64,000 bases of DNA from Methyloversatilis universalis EHg5 (GCF_000378945.1 NZ_KB900539.1:2747234-2811233); one strand, 5' to 3'. Shown: positions 9,167 through 18,980, numbered from the stretch's first letter. Program-made: numbers and translations. Notes: a model not told the origin generated them from the sequence alone.

Positions 9167-9690
9167 TTGAGCGCCGGCACCAGCAGCGACTTGATCAGTT
9201 CCTGCGCCACACCGGACAGCGATTCGCGGCTCCAGCCACTCTTGCCGCCGACGCCGCTCCACAGCACGCGGCCGCTGTCGACCTCGACAATCTGCAGCGC
9301 GACACCGACCGCCGGCTCGCCATCGACGCCCACCTTGTAGCGCCATTCATCGACCGTGCCGGTCACCGCATAGCGGGCGCCCTGCTCCTTCGCCCAGGCC
9401 AGTGCGCGCGCCGCGTCTTTCAGCTGGCCGCTCTCGAACAGGTTGTCGTTCTGCAGGCTGGCCGGGTAGCGCTGCACCTGGGCCACGCCCAGACTGCGCA
9501 GCAGGTTTTCGGTCACCGCTTCGGCGCGCTGGCCGGCGAACGGCGTTTCGGTCGCGTTGCCGAAAGGCAGCAGCACCCAGGCGGCTGACTTGTCGGCGCC
9601 CGACGGGGCCGAGTGGTCGATCACCGCGCAGCCGGAAAACAGGGTGACGGAGGCCACGAGGGCGCAGATGAGCTTGATCAGGTGTTTCAT
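9163..9690 (-). CDS. pelC: Pel outer-membrane lipoprotein PelC
   Basis: PelC is a periplasmic lipoprotein that forms a dodecameric ring under the PelB pore and guides the cationic polymer. The 175-residue protein starts with a lipoprotein signal peptide (MKHLIKLICALVASVTLFSGC) whose lipobox LFSGC places the acylated cysteine at residue 21. The mature part has the small alpha/beta fold expected of PelC (GDxxx TGTVDEWRYKVGVDGEPAVG region near 120-145). Length agrees with the family. It lies 15 bases after pelB and overlaps pelD by 4 bases. Confidence 0.93.
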   Translation of the reverse strand: MKHLIKLICALVASVTLFSGCAVIDHSAPSGADKSAAWVLLPFGNATETPFAGQRAEAVTENLLRSLGVAQVQRYPASLQNDNLFESGQLKDAARALAWAKEQGARYAVTGTVDEWRYKVGVDGEPAVGVALQIVEVDSGRVLWSGVGGKSGWSRESLSGVAQELIKSLLVPALK

Positions 9691-9705
9691 GCGAACGCTC
9701 CCGGT

Positions 9706-12700
9706 TCAGAAAAACAGTCGGTAATGCAGTGCGAATTCGGTGGTGCGCGCGAAGATGCCACCACCGCCCTTGTCCTGTCGCCAGGACAGCGAAAAATGAT
9801 CGGTGCCGAGCACGCTGCCGGCCACGCCCAGCGACACGTCGTAGCCCGCGCCGGCCACGCTGTTGTTCGATACGCCGATCGAGCCGAAAGGCCGCAGCGC
9901 CTTTGTGTAATCGCGCAACAGCCGGATGTTGTGGGTGAGCCGCACGCCCTGCAGCGTGAAACTCTGCGGCCGCAGCGCGGTGGCATCCAGCCCGCTGCCG
10001 GCGAACAGCCGCTGCCGCACCTCGACCGCGCGCGCATCGGCCAGATCGATGTCGGCGCGGCTGAACTGGTAACCGGCGGCGTAGGCGCTCACTTCAAGAT
10101 CCGGCAGTTCGGTGCGGATGGCGTGCGCCACCTCGACCTGCCACAGCCGGCCACGGCCGATGTCCAGACCGTTCTGCGCCTGGTAGCGGTAACTGCCGAA
10201 CTGCAGCCCGATGCGGTCGTCGCGCGCCACGCGGTAGTTGGCGCGCAGATCGATCTGGTCGCGCATGCCGGCCATGCGCAGCCCGAGGTTTTCGGTCGCC
10301 GGCATGTGCAGCCCCACGCCGACCGTGGCGCTGAGCCGGCTGTCGATGCGCTGTTCGCGTTCGATGGCGACCGGATGGATGGTTTCGAAGCCGTCGCGCT
10401 GACCGATCAGGATGCGGGTGACGCCGTCATCGTGCTGCCAGGCGAGTCTGGCCAGCAGATAGCTGCTTTCGCCCGGCGTCGAACTGAACTGCACGTTGTC
10501 ACCCCGCTCGCGGGTGATGGAGCCGAATTCCACGCTCATGCGCAGATCGGGTGCCACCGCCATGTCCAGCGTGGCGCCGCTCTGCCGTTCGTCGATGCCG
10601 CCCAGCGTGCGCTGCGCGATGTCGAGATCGAAGCGGTGCGAAAAATCGAGCAGCGCATCGGACAGCTGCAGGTGCAGCGGCGCGTCGTCGCGCTGCGCGT
10701 CCAGGGTGTCGAAGGCGGCGCTCTGCGCCAGACGCAGGTCGCCCACCATGCGCGCACTGTTCACCCGGTCATAGCGCGGCAGGCGTTCGTCCCAGGTTTC
10801 CAGCAGCGCGCCGACCGCGGCCACGTCGCCCTGCGCCAGTGCGGCGGTGATGTCGGCCCACAGCGGCCGGTTCAGACTGCGACCGTACTGCTGCCACAGG
10901 AAACCGCGCACCGCGTCGAACTCGCCACGGTCGATGAAGGCGGACAGCGCCAATTCGCGTGCGGCCGGCAGCCAGCGCCCATCCGGTTCGCGGTCCAGCC
11001 GCATCACTTCGCGCAGCAGCGCGTTGGCCGCATCGCCCGGCGCCAGCGTGCGTGCGAGCCGCACACGGGCCTGACGCTGAAGGCGGCCGATGTCGTCGGC
11101 GCCCAGTTCGGCCAGCCGCGGCCGCTCTTTCTTCCACAGCATCTGGCGCACCCGCCAGGCGCGGTCGACATCGCCGTTCTGTTCCAGCGCGTCGGCCACA
11201 TTCATCATCCACAGGAAGTCGTCGCGCTGCGCCCCCAACCGCGGCAGCAGGTAGCGGTCCAGCGCCACCTGCGGGCGCGACAGCGCCTGCCATGCGGCGG
11301 CCAGTGCGTCGTGCAGCGTTTCGTCACGCGCCCAGGCCTGTTCATGCCGGGCCAGCAGTTCGCGCAGCATGCGGGTGTCGTTGCCATCGATCAGCAGCCA
11401 CAGCAGCGTGGTGCGCACCGACGCCGATTCCGGCTCCAGCCTGAGCGCCGCCGACAGATCGGCAAAGGCATCGGCGCGGCGGCCACCGTCCAGATGCCAT
11501 TGCGCGCGCCGTTGCAGGAAGGCCGTGCTGCGTTCGGCTTCGGCACGCTGCACCGCCTGTGCCGGCTGCTGCAGTTCGCCGAACAGCCGCGCCAGTTCTG
11601 TGCGCTGGCCGGCACCGGCATAGAGATCCAGCGTGCGCAGGAACCAGACGCTGCCGCCGAAGCGGCGCCAGCCACGCTCGGCTTCGCGGGCCGCCGCCAG
11701 CGGCGACACATCGCTCAGCAGGTCGACCAGATCGCTCTGTTCGAAAGCATCGGAATCGTCAAAGCGGGTCACCCGCTCGAGTGCGCTGCGAGCGCGTTCA
11801 TCGTCCTGCACCAGCTGGGCCAGCGCGACATACAGTCGCCAGAAATCGCGACTGCCGTCATCGGCAGCGGCCTTCGCACCCTCCATCACCTGCAGCGCGT
11901 CGTCGAAGCGGCTGTCGAGGATGAACAGCGCGGCACGCCGGGCCGCGCGCGCCGGGTCCGGCGGCAGCAGCGCGTCGAGCCGGGCCAGCGTGCGCCGGGC
12001 CAGTTCGATGTCAGCCGCGCGTTCGGCCAGATCGGCCAGCATCTGCAGTTCGGCCACCGACGGCGCGTCACCGGCCGCACGCTGCAGGAAGGCGATCGCT
12101 TCGCGCGGCCGGCCGGCACGCTCGTGCAGCGCGACGATTTCAGTCATGAGCTTGAGATCGTGCGGTCGGCGGCGCAGCCGGTATTCGAGCGCCGGCAGCA
12201 GCGCGTCGTCGTCGAGCAGGCCGGGCGCCAGTCTGAGCACCGCCTCCCAGGCCTCTTCGCGCCCGCCGCGGCGGGCGATCTGCGACCACTGGTCGAGCGC
12301 CTCCTGCGGTTTGCCCATCCATTCCTGCACCGTGGCCAGCCGTTCGCGCCAGCGCAGATCGTCCGGCGCCTGCCGCACCGCCGACTGCGCCACCCGTTCG
12401 GCGTCCTCCAGCTGACGGTTGCCGAGAAAAGCTTCGTAACCGAGCGTGTAGATGCGGTCGTCGAACGGCAGCTCCGGTCCGCCCGTGGCCGCCACCCGCC
12501 ACGGCAGCACGTCGATGCCGGCGGCGGCGAACTGACTGCGGCGCAGCTGCCGTTCCAGCGACAGCTGCAGCATCCGTTTCGCGTAGCGGGCGGCAGCATC
12601 CGGCCGATTGGCGGCGCGCGCCAGCGTGACCAGGAAGTACATCACTTCGGTGTCGTTCGCCAGTTCGCCGATTTCGCGCTCGGCCATGTCCAGCGCCAGA

Positions 12701-13431
12701 TCGAGCCGGTTGCCCGACTGCAGCGTGCGCAACGCCTGCAGGAACAGCGCGCGGCGCTTCGCGGCATCCGGCTCGCGGCTGCGTTGCAGCAGCAGCATGC
12801 GCGCCGCACCTTCGTATTCGCCGTGACCCAGCATTTCGGCGGCCGCCTGACCGTACAGCCGCGGGTCGATATCGTCGCCATCGCGCCGGAAGGAGGCGAT
12901 CAGTTCCAGCGCCAGCAGCGCCTGCCCGCGCGACAGCGCGCGCTGCACCAGCGACATCCGGTTCTGGTCGGTCAGCCCCTCTACCGTCACCGCATTGCGC
13001 AGCCGCTGCGGCAGTTGCGCTTCCAGTTCGGCGTGGCGCGCCGAAAACGGCGGCGCGGACAGCAGTTCGCTCTCGTACAGCGTCCATTCGACCCAGCGCG
13101 CTTCGGTCAGCGCCTCGCGGTCGGCCGGGCTGATGAGCAGCGGCGCCAGATCGGCGCGCGCCTGTTCGTAATCGCGCCGGGCGATGGACTGGCGCACCAG
13201 CGCAAGCCTGAGTTCCGGATTCAGCGGATCGGTGCGCAGCAGGTTGCGCAGATAAGCCAGCGTGAGCGCGTCGCCCCGGGTGGCGTTCAGCGTGTACTGG
13301 ACCAGCGCTCGGTAGGGAAACAGCAGCGTGAACAGCACGCCCACCAGCAGACCGATGGCCAGCAGCACATGCGGCGCGACCAGGCGCGGACGCTCAACCG
13401 ACGCGGCAGCGTAGCTCGATCGTCGCAGCAT
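9706..13431 (-). CDS. pelB: Pel export protein PelB (TPR domain plus outer-membrane beta-barrel)
   Basis: PelB carries Pel through the periplasm and outer membrane. The 1241-residue protein has an N-terminal membrane anchor (about residues 20-40, HVLLAIGLLVGVLFTLLF), a very long series of TPR-like helical repeats (to about residue 850), and a C-terminal beta-barrel of alternating aromatic strands ending in the outer-membrane signature HYRLFF with a terminal phenylalanine. Length is slightly above the about 1190 residues of the Pseudomonas protein. I chose the ATG at 13429-13431, directly before the membrane anchor; it overlaps the 3' end of pelA by 38 bases. A longer in-frame start at 13548 would lie deep inside pelA and lacks a sensible N-terminus. 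Confidence 0.94.
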   Translation of the reverse strand: MLRRSSYAAASVERPRLVAPHVLLAIGLLVGVLFTLLFPYRALVQYTLNATRGDALTLAYLRNLLRTDPLNPELRLALVRQSIARRDYEQARADLAPLLISPADREALTEARWVEWTLYESELLSAPPFSARHAELEAQLPQRLRNAVTVEGLTDQNRMSLVQRALSRGQALLALELIASFRRDGDDIDPRLYGQAAAEMLGHGEYEGAARMLLLQRSREPDAAKRRALFLQALRTLQSGNRLDLALDMAEREIGELANDTEVMYFLVTLARAANRPDAAARYAKRMLQLSLERQLRRSQFAAAGIDVLPWRVAATGGPELPFDDRIYTLGYEAFLGNRQLEDAERVAQSAVRQAPDDLRWRERLATVQEWMGKPQEALDQWSQIARRGGREEAWEAVLRLAPGLLDDDALLPALEYRLRRRPHDLKLMTEIVALHERAGRPREAIAFLQRAAGDAPSVAELQMLADLAERAADIELARRTLARLDALLPPDPARAARRAALFILDSRFDDALQVMEGAKAAADDGSRDFWRLYVALAQLVQDDERARSALERVTRFDDSDAFEQSDLVDLLSDVSPLAAAREAERGWRRFGGSVWFLRTLDLYAGAGQRTELARLFGELQQPAQAVQRAEAERSTAFLQRRAQWHLDGGRRADAFADLSAALRLEPESASVRTTLLWLLIDGNDTRMLRELLARHEQAWARDETLHDALAAAWQALSRPQVALDRYLLPRLGAQRDDFLWMMNVADALEQNGDVDRAWRVRQMLWKKERPRLAELGADDIGRLQRQARVRLARTLAPGDAANALLREVMRLDREPDGRWLPAARELALSAFIDRGEFDAVRGFLWQQYGRSLNRPLWADITAALAQGDVAAVGALLETWDERLPRYDRVNSARMVGDLRLAQSAAFDTLDAQRDDAPLHLQLSDALLDFSHRFDLDIAQRTLGGIDERQSGATLDMAVAPDLRMSVEFGSITRERGDNVQFSSTPGESSYLLARLAWQHDDGVTRILIGQRDGFETIHPVAIEREQRIDSRLSATVGVGLHMPATENLGLRMAGMRDQIDLRANYRVARDDRIGLQFGSYRYQAQNGLDIGRGRLWQVEVAHAIRTELPDLEVSAYAAGYQFSRADIDLADARAVEVRQRLFAGSGLDATALRPQSFTLQGVRLTHNIRLLRDYTKALRPFGSIGVSNNSVAGAGYDVSLGVAGSVLGTDHFSLSWRQDKGGGGIFARTTEFALHYRLFF

Positions 13432-16225
13432 GGGCGTCCAGACGGAAATGGGCGAGGCCGGCCTCGCTGCGCACCGGGCCGAGGGTACGGCCATCGGCGG
13501 TGACGCGGCACTGGCCGGCGCCGGCCAGTGCGAATTCGAGCGGCACATGGCCGTTCAGGCGGTAGCGTTGCACGTCCTGCTCAACACTGGCCGACTCCAG
13601 TCGCGCATTCGCTTCGGCCAGCACCGGCGCCAGGGCGGTGCGGCCGACCAGCGTCAGCGTCGCTTCGTCTGCGGTCAGATGGACGTAACGCCCTTCGACG
13701 CCGTCGCGCCAGCCGCCGATGCCGGACGAAGCCGGCATGTCCGGCAGACCCAGTTCCGCCGGCAGGCGCAGCGTGCGCAGATGGGTGGCGTTGCGCACCA
13801 GGTAGCGCCCGCCATCCAGCGTGCGGGCAAGCACGACATCATTGAAATTCATCGCGATGCGCACGTATTCGCTCGGATAGACCGGATGTACCGGCTGCGC
13901 CAGCGCATGCCGGTACACCTTGTGCAGCACCGCCAGCGACGCCGGCTTGCTGGCCGAGTAGGTATGGAAATAGAGATTGACCGGCTTGAGCCGGCGCGGC
14001 CTGTCGGTGAAGGCCAGGGTCTGCGTCACCCGCTCGAAGCCGTAGTACGGCCCGGTCCAGAGATTGGTATAGACGTTCTCGTTCATGATGGGCGCGTGCA
14101 CATGGAAGTGGCGCCCCTGCCAGGTCCCGAGCGAGGACACCGCGGCCAGACTCGGATACAGCGTGCTGGCCACGGTATAGCCGCCGTTCATCTGCACCAT
14201 GCCCAGCCGTTCGACCCATTCCAGCGCCGCTTCGGTGGGCGCAGCGTCACCGGTCCAGAGCATGAGACCAACCGGCTTGCCCGGCGGCGCGAGCCGGCTG
14301 CGGATGTAGTCCACCGAACCGGCGATCTCGCGCTCCAGACTGGGCGCGTAACCTGCGGGGGCGAGCGAGTAGCCCTGGGCGGCCTCCTTCGCCTCACCGC
14401 GCTCGACGCTGTCCCAGTAGAACGGATGGGTGTAGCTGTGCGAGGCGATTTCGACGTGCGGCAGCGCGAACATGCGGCGAGCGACCGCCTCCATTTCGGC
14501 GGAATCGCGGGCGAACGGACCGCGCTCGCTGGTTTCGATCTCGATCACCGACATCGCGTGCGGCACCCGGTAGCGCTTGAGCACATCTTCCAGCAGCACT
14601 TCGGCGGCCAGCCTGCGGCCCTTCATTTCGGCGCGCGATGCGAAACCGTCGCCGTCGATATGGGCAAAGAACATGCGGCGGCCGGTCAGCGTGGTGGTAT
14701 CCGGCACCGGCAGCGGCGGCAGCGCCAGCGCATCGCGGATGAAGGCGAAGGGCTCGACCACCCAGCGCGTCTGTGCCTCGTCCAGCGGCAGTACCCTCAC
14801 CGCGAACGGATGCAGCGCGAAACCGCCCCAGGTGGTTTGCGCCACCGCGTCGTAGCGGTTGCCGGCGGTGTCGTTCAGGCCCAGCAGCACGCGCGCATCC
14901 GGCTGCGCTACTTTTATGCGTTCCAGCCGGCCGCGGTCGGGAATGGCCGGCGTTTCGAAGCCGACCGCAGGATCGCGCACGGCGATGTCCAGCCGGCCGC
15001 GAGCCGGTGGCGCCTGCGTCAGGCCGGCCACGCGCAGGAAATCGGCATCCGGTTCGAAACCGAAGGAGCCGAACACCGCCATCCGGGTGCCCTCGGCAAT
15101 GCGCGCGGACATCCAGTCCATCAGCGCACGGGCGCGGTCGGTCGGCACATGGCCGTCGAACCACAGCACCGCACCGGCGTATTCGCCGGCCGGCACGGCG
15201 TCCGGCAGCGGTCCGGTCACATCGACATATTCGGCGACATAGCCCAGGTGATTGACCGGCATCTCCGCGTAGCGATGCGGGCTGGAAACATTGACCCGGG
15301 CGGCCTCCCGGCTGTTGTAGAGGAACATGAGCTTGCGCGGCAGCACCTCCACCAGACCGACACCGAGGTGTTTCAGATCGCCGTCGGTCACATAGGGCAC
15401 GATGCCGTGGGCGTGAATGCGTCGTGCGGTATCGCGGGCCAGTTCGCGAGCGGCCGGCGCCACGTAGTCGATGGCGATCGCGGTCACGCCATAGCGGTCG
15501 CGCGCAGTCTGCAACTGGCCGAGCAGCCACTCGCGGTCCTTGGCCGGCACCTCGACATAACGCCGGTGACGCGCGTCCCAGCCGCGGTACAGCGACTCGG
15601 CCGCCACCGCATGAACCTCACCGCGCAACTCGGGCAGCAGTTCGAAACCGCGGTTGAACATGAGCCGGATGCCCGGGAAGCGCGCACGCAAGGTACGCAC
15701 CACCGCGATCAGTCCGCGTTGCTGGGCGGCGACGTCGACATCCTTCACCAGATGATAGGAATCCAGGGTATCGAGGAAGAAGCCGCGGTAGCCACGCGCC
15801 CACAGCGGGCCCACCACCTCGTCGGCGAAGAAGGCTGGCCAGGCCGGCTGGGCCTGGTCGATCACCAGCGACTTCCAGGCCGCATTGCGGCCGATGCGCC
15901 AGGCCTCGGGAATGCGCGCGGCGTAGTCCCGGGTCGGATGCACTTCACCCACGCTGACATAGGCAAACAGTTCGGAGGCGCCCCGCCCCTTGTAGGCGAG
16001 CGGATCGAAACCATGGTCGGGTTCGACCACGGCGATATCGAAGGCCTTCATCGCGGCCAGCGGTGCATCCTTGCCGTAGTGCAGCGCGACCGACGGCAGT
16101 TCGGCCGCCTGCAGCATCGACGCGGCTGCCAGCAGCACGAACGGCAATGCACGCAGCAGGCCTGCGTGGCGCGAAAGGATGCGTGTGAAAAGCGGTCTGA
16201 GCAGCGATCGGGCAGAAATGGACAT
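13394..16225 (-). CDS. pelA: Pel periplasmic glycoside hydrolase/deacetylase PelA
   Basis: PelA is the periplasmic bifunctional enzyme that trims and partially de-N-acetylates Pel, making it cationic. The 943-residue protein has a signal peptide (about residues 1-41), a GH114-like hydrolase domain (about 45-300), a central Rossmann/reductase-like region, a CE4-like deacetylase domain (about 515-800) and a C-terminal beta-rich region. Hydrolase residues D152 (GFFLDTLD) and E210 (AAESLYRGWD) and deacetylase residues D524, D526 (HIDGDGF), H596 and H600 (SHSYTH) sit at constant offsets from D160/E218 and D528/D530/H600/H604 of the Pseudomonas enzyme. All catalytic residues are therefore present. 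First gene of the operon; 122 bases separate it from the Anbu gene upstream. Confidence 0.97.
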   Translation of the reverse strand: MSISARSLLRPLFTRILSRHAGLLRALPFVLLAAASMLQAAELPSVALHYGKDAPLAAMKAFDIAVVEPDHGFDPLAYKGRGASELFAYVSVGEVHPTRDYAARIPEAWRIGRNAAWKSLVIDQAQPAWPAFFADEVVGPLWARGYRGFFLDTLDSYHLVKDVDVAAQQRGLIAVVRTLRARFPGIRLMFNRGFELLPELRGEVHAVAAESLYRGWDARHRRYVEVPAKDREWLLGQLQTARDRYGVTAIAIDYVAPAARELARDTARRIHAHGIVPYVTDGDLKHLGVGLVEVLPRKLMFLYNSREAARVNVSSPHRYAEMPVNHLGYVAEYVDVTGPLPDAVPAGEYAGAVLWFDGHVPTDRARALMDWMSARIAEGTRMAVFGSFGFEPDADFLRVAGLTQAPPARGRLDIAVRDPAVGFETPAIPDRGRLERIKVAQPDARVLLGLNDTAGNRYDAVAQTTWGGFALHPFAVRVLPLDEAQTRWVVEPFAFIRDALALPPLPVPDTTTLTGRRMFFAHIDGDGFASRAEMKGRRLAAEVLLEDVLKRYRVPHAMSVIEIETSERGPFARDSAEMEAVARRMFALPHVEIASHSYTHPFYWDSVERGEAKEAAQGYSLAPAGYAPSLEREIAGSVDYIRSRLAPPGKPVGLMLWTGDAAPTEAALEWVERLGMVQMNGGYTVASTLYPSLAAVSSLGTWQGRHFHVHAPIMNENVYTNLWTGPYYGFERVTQTLAFTDRPRRLKPVNLYFHTYSASKPASLAVLHKVYRHALAQPVHPVYPSEYVRIAMNFNDVVLARTLDGGRYLVRNATHLRTLRLPAELGLPDMPASSGIGGWRDGVEGRYVHLTADEATLTLVGRTALAPVLAEANARLESASVEQDVQRYRLNGHVPLEFALAGAGQCRVTADGRTLGPVRSEAGLAHFRLDAHAATIELRCRVG

Positions 16226-16347
16226 CGGATCAGGAGCACCGGCACGGACAGACGTGAACGGCCCATTCCGGGGGAACCTTTAGCTTGCAGGCCTGATTCG
16301 ATGCAGACCGGCCGCTGCACGCCAGTCTGCCTGCCCTGCCACTGGCT

Positions 16348-17082
16348 TCAGCCAGCCGGGACCCAGTCTGGCGAAGGCAGCGCGTGGAAGGCTTCGCGCA
16401 GGCTGTCGCTCCAGCGCTTCCGGATCATGTCGAAGTAGGCGTTGTCGGCATCGATACGGGTATGCGAAGTCACTTTGAGCTCACCGGTGCGCAGCACCAG
16501 CAGATCCAGCGGCAAACCGACTGACAGGTTGGACCGTATGGTCGAATCCATCGAAATGAGCGCGCACTTGGCCGCTTCGTCCAGCGTGGTGTCCGGCCGG
16601 ATCACCCGGTCGATGATGGGTTTGCCGTACTTCGCCTCGCCGATCTGGAAATACGGCGTGTCACGGGTGGCTTCGATGAAATTGCCGGCCGCGTAGATCT
16701 GGAACAGCCGCGGCTCCTCGCCCAGTATCTGGCCACCGAGTATGAAGCTGGCGTTGAACTCGATGCCGAATTCCTTCAGTGCCTCGGCGTCGCGTGCGTG
16801 CACCTCGCGCAGGCAGTCGCCGACATGCCGCGCCGCCTCGAACAGATTGCTCACCGTGTGCAGGCTGGGCCCGTCGGCCGCCAGCCGCTCGCGCAGCAGG
16901 CTCATCAGGGTCTGGGTAAGCGCCAGATTGCCAGCACTCATGAGCACCAGCACCCGCTCGCCCGTACGTTCGAACACGGTGAGCTTGCGGAAGGTGTTGA
17001 TGTGGTCGACACCGGCATTGGTGCGCGAATCGGACAGGCACACGATGCCCGCATCGAGCAGCATGCCCACGCAGTAGGTCAT
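16348..17082 (-). CDS. Proteasome-type peptidase of the Anbu (COG3484) family
   Basis: Encodes a 244-residue Ntn-hydrolase related to HslV and proteasome beta subunits. The sequence begins MTYCVGMLLD; removal of Met would expose the catalytic threonine, and D18 (LSDSRTNAG) and K33 (FRKLTVF) take the places of proteasomal D17 and K33. The absence of a propeptide is normal for Anbu, which assembles into open rings or helices. Proteolytic activity and substrates of Anbu are not established to my knowledge. It is the last gene of the cluster containing ATP-grasp, alpha-E and transglutaminase genes, 68 bases after the transglutaminase stop, a linkage reported in many proteobacteria. Family call is firm; function is unknown. 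Confidence 0.92.
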   Translation of the reverse strand: MTYCVGMLLDAGIVCLSDSRTNAGVDHINTFRKLTVFERTGERVLVLMSAGNLALTQTLMSLLRERLAADGPSLHTVSNLFEAARHVGDCLREVHARDAEALKEFGIEFNASFILGGQILGEEPRLFQIYAAGNFIEATRDTPYFQIGEAKYGKPIIDRVIRPDTTLDEAAKCALISMDSTIRSNLSVGLPLDLLVLRTGELKVTSHTRIDADNAYFDMIRKRWSDSLREAFHALPSPDWVPAG

Positions 17083-17150
17083 GGCGGATTTCAGTCAGCG
17101 AAAGTTGAAGGATGGACAGGCGGCGTGTACGCCGCCCGCTTGCACAGGCC

Positions 17151-17960
17151 TCAGTGTGCGTGCACCGATACCCGGGTCAAGGTGCCCTGCACCGCTTCGC
17201 CGCCTGCCAGACGGACCGGGCAGGCGTCGAGGTGATCGCGCCCGACCGCGAGACGGCAGTAGCCATGCCCGGCCAGCGTGCGCTCCAGCACATCCACGCT
17301 GACCCAGCCAGCCTCGCCGCCAGCTGCCGGCCCGCTGGCCAGCCACACGTCCACCCAGCTGTGCGGCACCGCCCACTCGCCGGCGGCGTCGATCAGATAG
17401 CCGCTGACGAAGCGCGCCGGCAGGCCGGCGGCGCGGCAGCAGGCGATGAAGGCGTGCGCGATGTCGGCGCTGCAGCCAGCGCCGGCAGCGAGCGCGCTCA
17501 GCGCGCCGCCGGGCGGCAGACGTTCCGGCAGATGGCGGACCGCGCCGCACACCGCGCCGCTCAGATCCAGCAGTTCGCCGACCGTGTCGCGACGCGCACG
17601 CAGATGGCTGGCGGCCATCGCGTGCGCCTGTTCGTCCGCTTCGGTCAGCCGGGTACCGGCCAGATAGGACAGCGGCGACAGCGGACCGGCATCGCGCGGC
17701 ATCCACGCATCGGCATCGGTCAGGCGCACGGTGCCGCTGACCACGATGGTCAGTTCGCTGTGCGGGCGGTCCATCGTGAGCAGATGGCCGACATTGCCGT
17801 GCGCGTCGATCGCACGCCGCGCGCTGCCCGGCGCCTGCACCCGCCAGTTCAGCGGGCGCTGGGTCGATTCCTCGCGCGGCGTAAGCCGCAGCTGCTGGAT
17901 GCTGTAGCTGACCGGGGTGGCGTACTTCACCGTGGTTTCGTGACGGATGTCGAGCAGCAT
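17151..17960 (-). CDS. Transglutaminase-like cysteine protease family protein
   Basis: A 269-residue protein with the bacterial transglutaminase-like N-terminal beta domain (about residues 3-80, beginning MLLDIRHETTVKY) and a papain-like transglutaminase core. The catalytic triad is visible as C163 (AGCSADIAHAF), H200 (VPHSWVDVWL) and D223 (WVSVDVL), and the GLPARFVSGYL segment after the cysteine is highly typical. No signal peptide is present, so it acts in the cytoplasm. Members may hydrolyse or transfer amide bonds; in this operon type it was proposed to act on peptides made by the ATP-grasp partner. It starts 10 bases after the alpha-E stop. Confidence 0.92.
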   Translation of the reverse strand: MLLDIRHETTVKYATPVSYSIQQLRLTPREESTQRPLNWRVQAPGSARRAIDAHGNVGHLLTMDRPHSELTIVVSGTVRLTDADAWMPRDAGPLSPLSYLAGTRLTEADEQAHAMAASHLRARRDTVGELLDLSGAVCGAVRHLPERLPPGGALSALAAGAGCSADIAHAFIACCRAAGLPARFVSGYLIDAAGEWAVPHSWVDVWLASGPAAGGEAGWVSVDVLERTLAGHGYCRLAVGRDHLDACPVRLAGGEAVQGTLTRVSVHAH

Positions 17961-17970
17961 GGCGAACTCC

Positions 17971-18909
17971 TTAACTTGCGGACATCGGGACCAGGAAGTC
18001 GTTGGAAATGCGGTTGCCCAGTTCGTTCACGCGCACGATGAACTGGGTCAGGTACTCGTGCAGGCCGCGCGCAAACACGTCCTCGATGCGGCCAAACTTC
18101 AGGCTGGCCTGCAGTTCGCCGGCGCGGCGCTGGGTTTCCTTCGAGCGGTAGTTGGACACCGCCTGCAGGTTTTCGTACACCTCGACCATGCTGGTGCGCA
18201 GCGAACGCGGCATCTGCTCATTCAGGATGAGCAGTTCGGTCACCTTCACCGGCGTGATCAGATCGCGATACACCTTGCGGTACACCTCGAACGCCGACAC
18301 CGAGCGCAGCAGCGCGCTCCACTGGTAGTAGTCGGCGGCCGCGTCCGGCGGCACCTTGCCATCGACCAGCATGTGGTACTTCACATCGATGAAACGTGCG
18401 GTCGCATCGGCCCGTTCCAGGAAGGTGCCCAGCCGGATGAAGTGGAAGGCCTCATCGCGCAGCATGGTACCCAGCGTGACACCGCGCGACAGGTGGGAGC
18501 GGAACTTCACCCACTCGAAGAACTCGCCGATCTCGCTGCCGACCAGCTTCCAGCGCGGGTAGTCGCGCATCCTGAGCCAGGTGTCGTTGGTGGTTTCCCA
18601 CATTTCCGAGGTGATGGTGCCGCGCACCGCATGCGCGTTCTCGCGCGCCATGCGGAGGCAGCTCAGGATGGACGACGGGTTGTCGCCATCGAACACCATG
18701 AAATCCAGTACCGCCTCGGCGGTCGCCTCGTCATGCTTGGCCCGGAAAGCCTGTTCCAGCCCGTTGATCGACAGCGTGGCACCCCAGCCGGCGTCACCTT
18801 CCGGCACCATGGACATGCGGTAGTTCACGTCCAGCATGCGGGCGATATTCTCGGCGCGCTCGATGTAGCGCGCCATCCAGTACAGGTGGTCTGCGGTTCG
18901 GCTCAGCAT
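17971..18909 (-). CDS. Alpha-E domain protein (DUF403)
   Basis: A 312-residue all-helical protein of the alpha-E family. It starts MLSRTADHLYWMARYIERAEN, the characteristic opening of this family, and has no signal peptide or membrane segment. Its biochemical role is unknown, but it is nearly always encoded beside a circularly permuted ATP-grasp protein and often a transglutaminase, and was proposed to help make or attach peptides. Here the ATP-grasp gene lies upstream on the same strand but is separated by 370 bases of repeats rather than a few bases, which is unusual for this gene pair. The transglutaminase gene follows after 10 bases. Confidence 0.92.
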   Translation of the reverse strand: MLSRTADHLYWMARYIERAENIARMLDVNYRMSMVPEGDAGWGATLSINGLEQAFRAKHDEATAEAVLDFMVFDGDNPSSILSCLRMARENAHAVRGTITSEMWETTNDTWLRMRDYPRWKLVGSEIGEFFEWVKFRSHLSRGVTLGTMLRDEAFHFIRLGTFLERADATARFIDVKYHMLVDGKVPPDAAADYYQWSALLRSVSAFEVYRKVYRDLITPVKVTELLILNEQMPRSLRTSMVEVYENLQAVSNYRSKETQRRAGELQASLKFGRIEDVFARGLHEYLTQFIVRVNELGNRISNDFLVPMSAS

Positions 18910-18980
18910 GGGAACACCATCCGGTTATCTGCAATCGCGATGAACGAAGCGGCCGACGCACCTGCGCTGCGCCGGCGCTG

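Noticed and set aside
9613-13503. Very long open frame (nearly 1300 codons) on the plus strand opposite pelB
   Set aside because: It is the antisense shadow of pelB caused by high GC; composition is rich in Q, H, R and A with no domain signal, while the minus strand has clear PelB features. The same applies to long plus-strand frames opposite pelA, the NdvB-like gene (35.3-37.8 kb) and the binding protein (61.6-63.7 kb).
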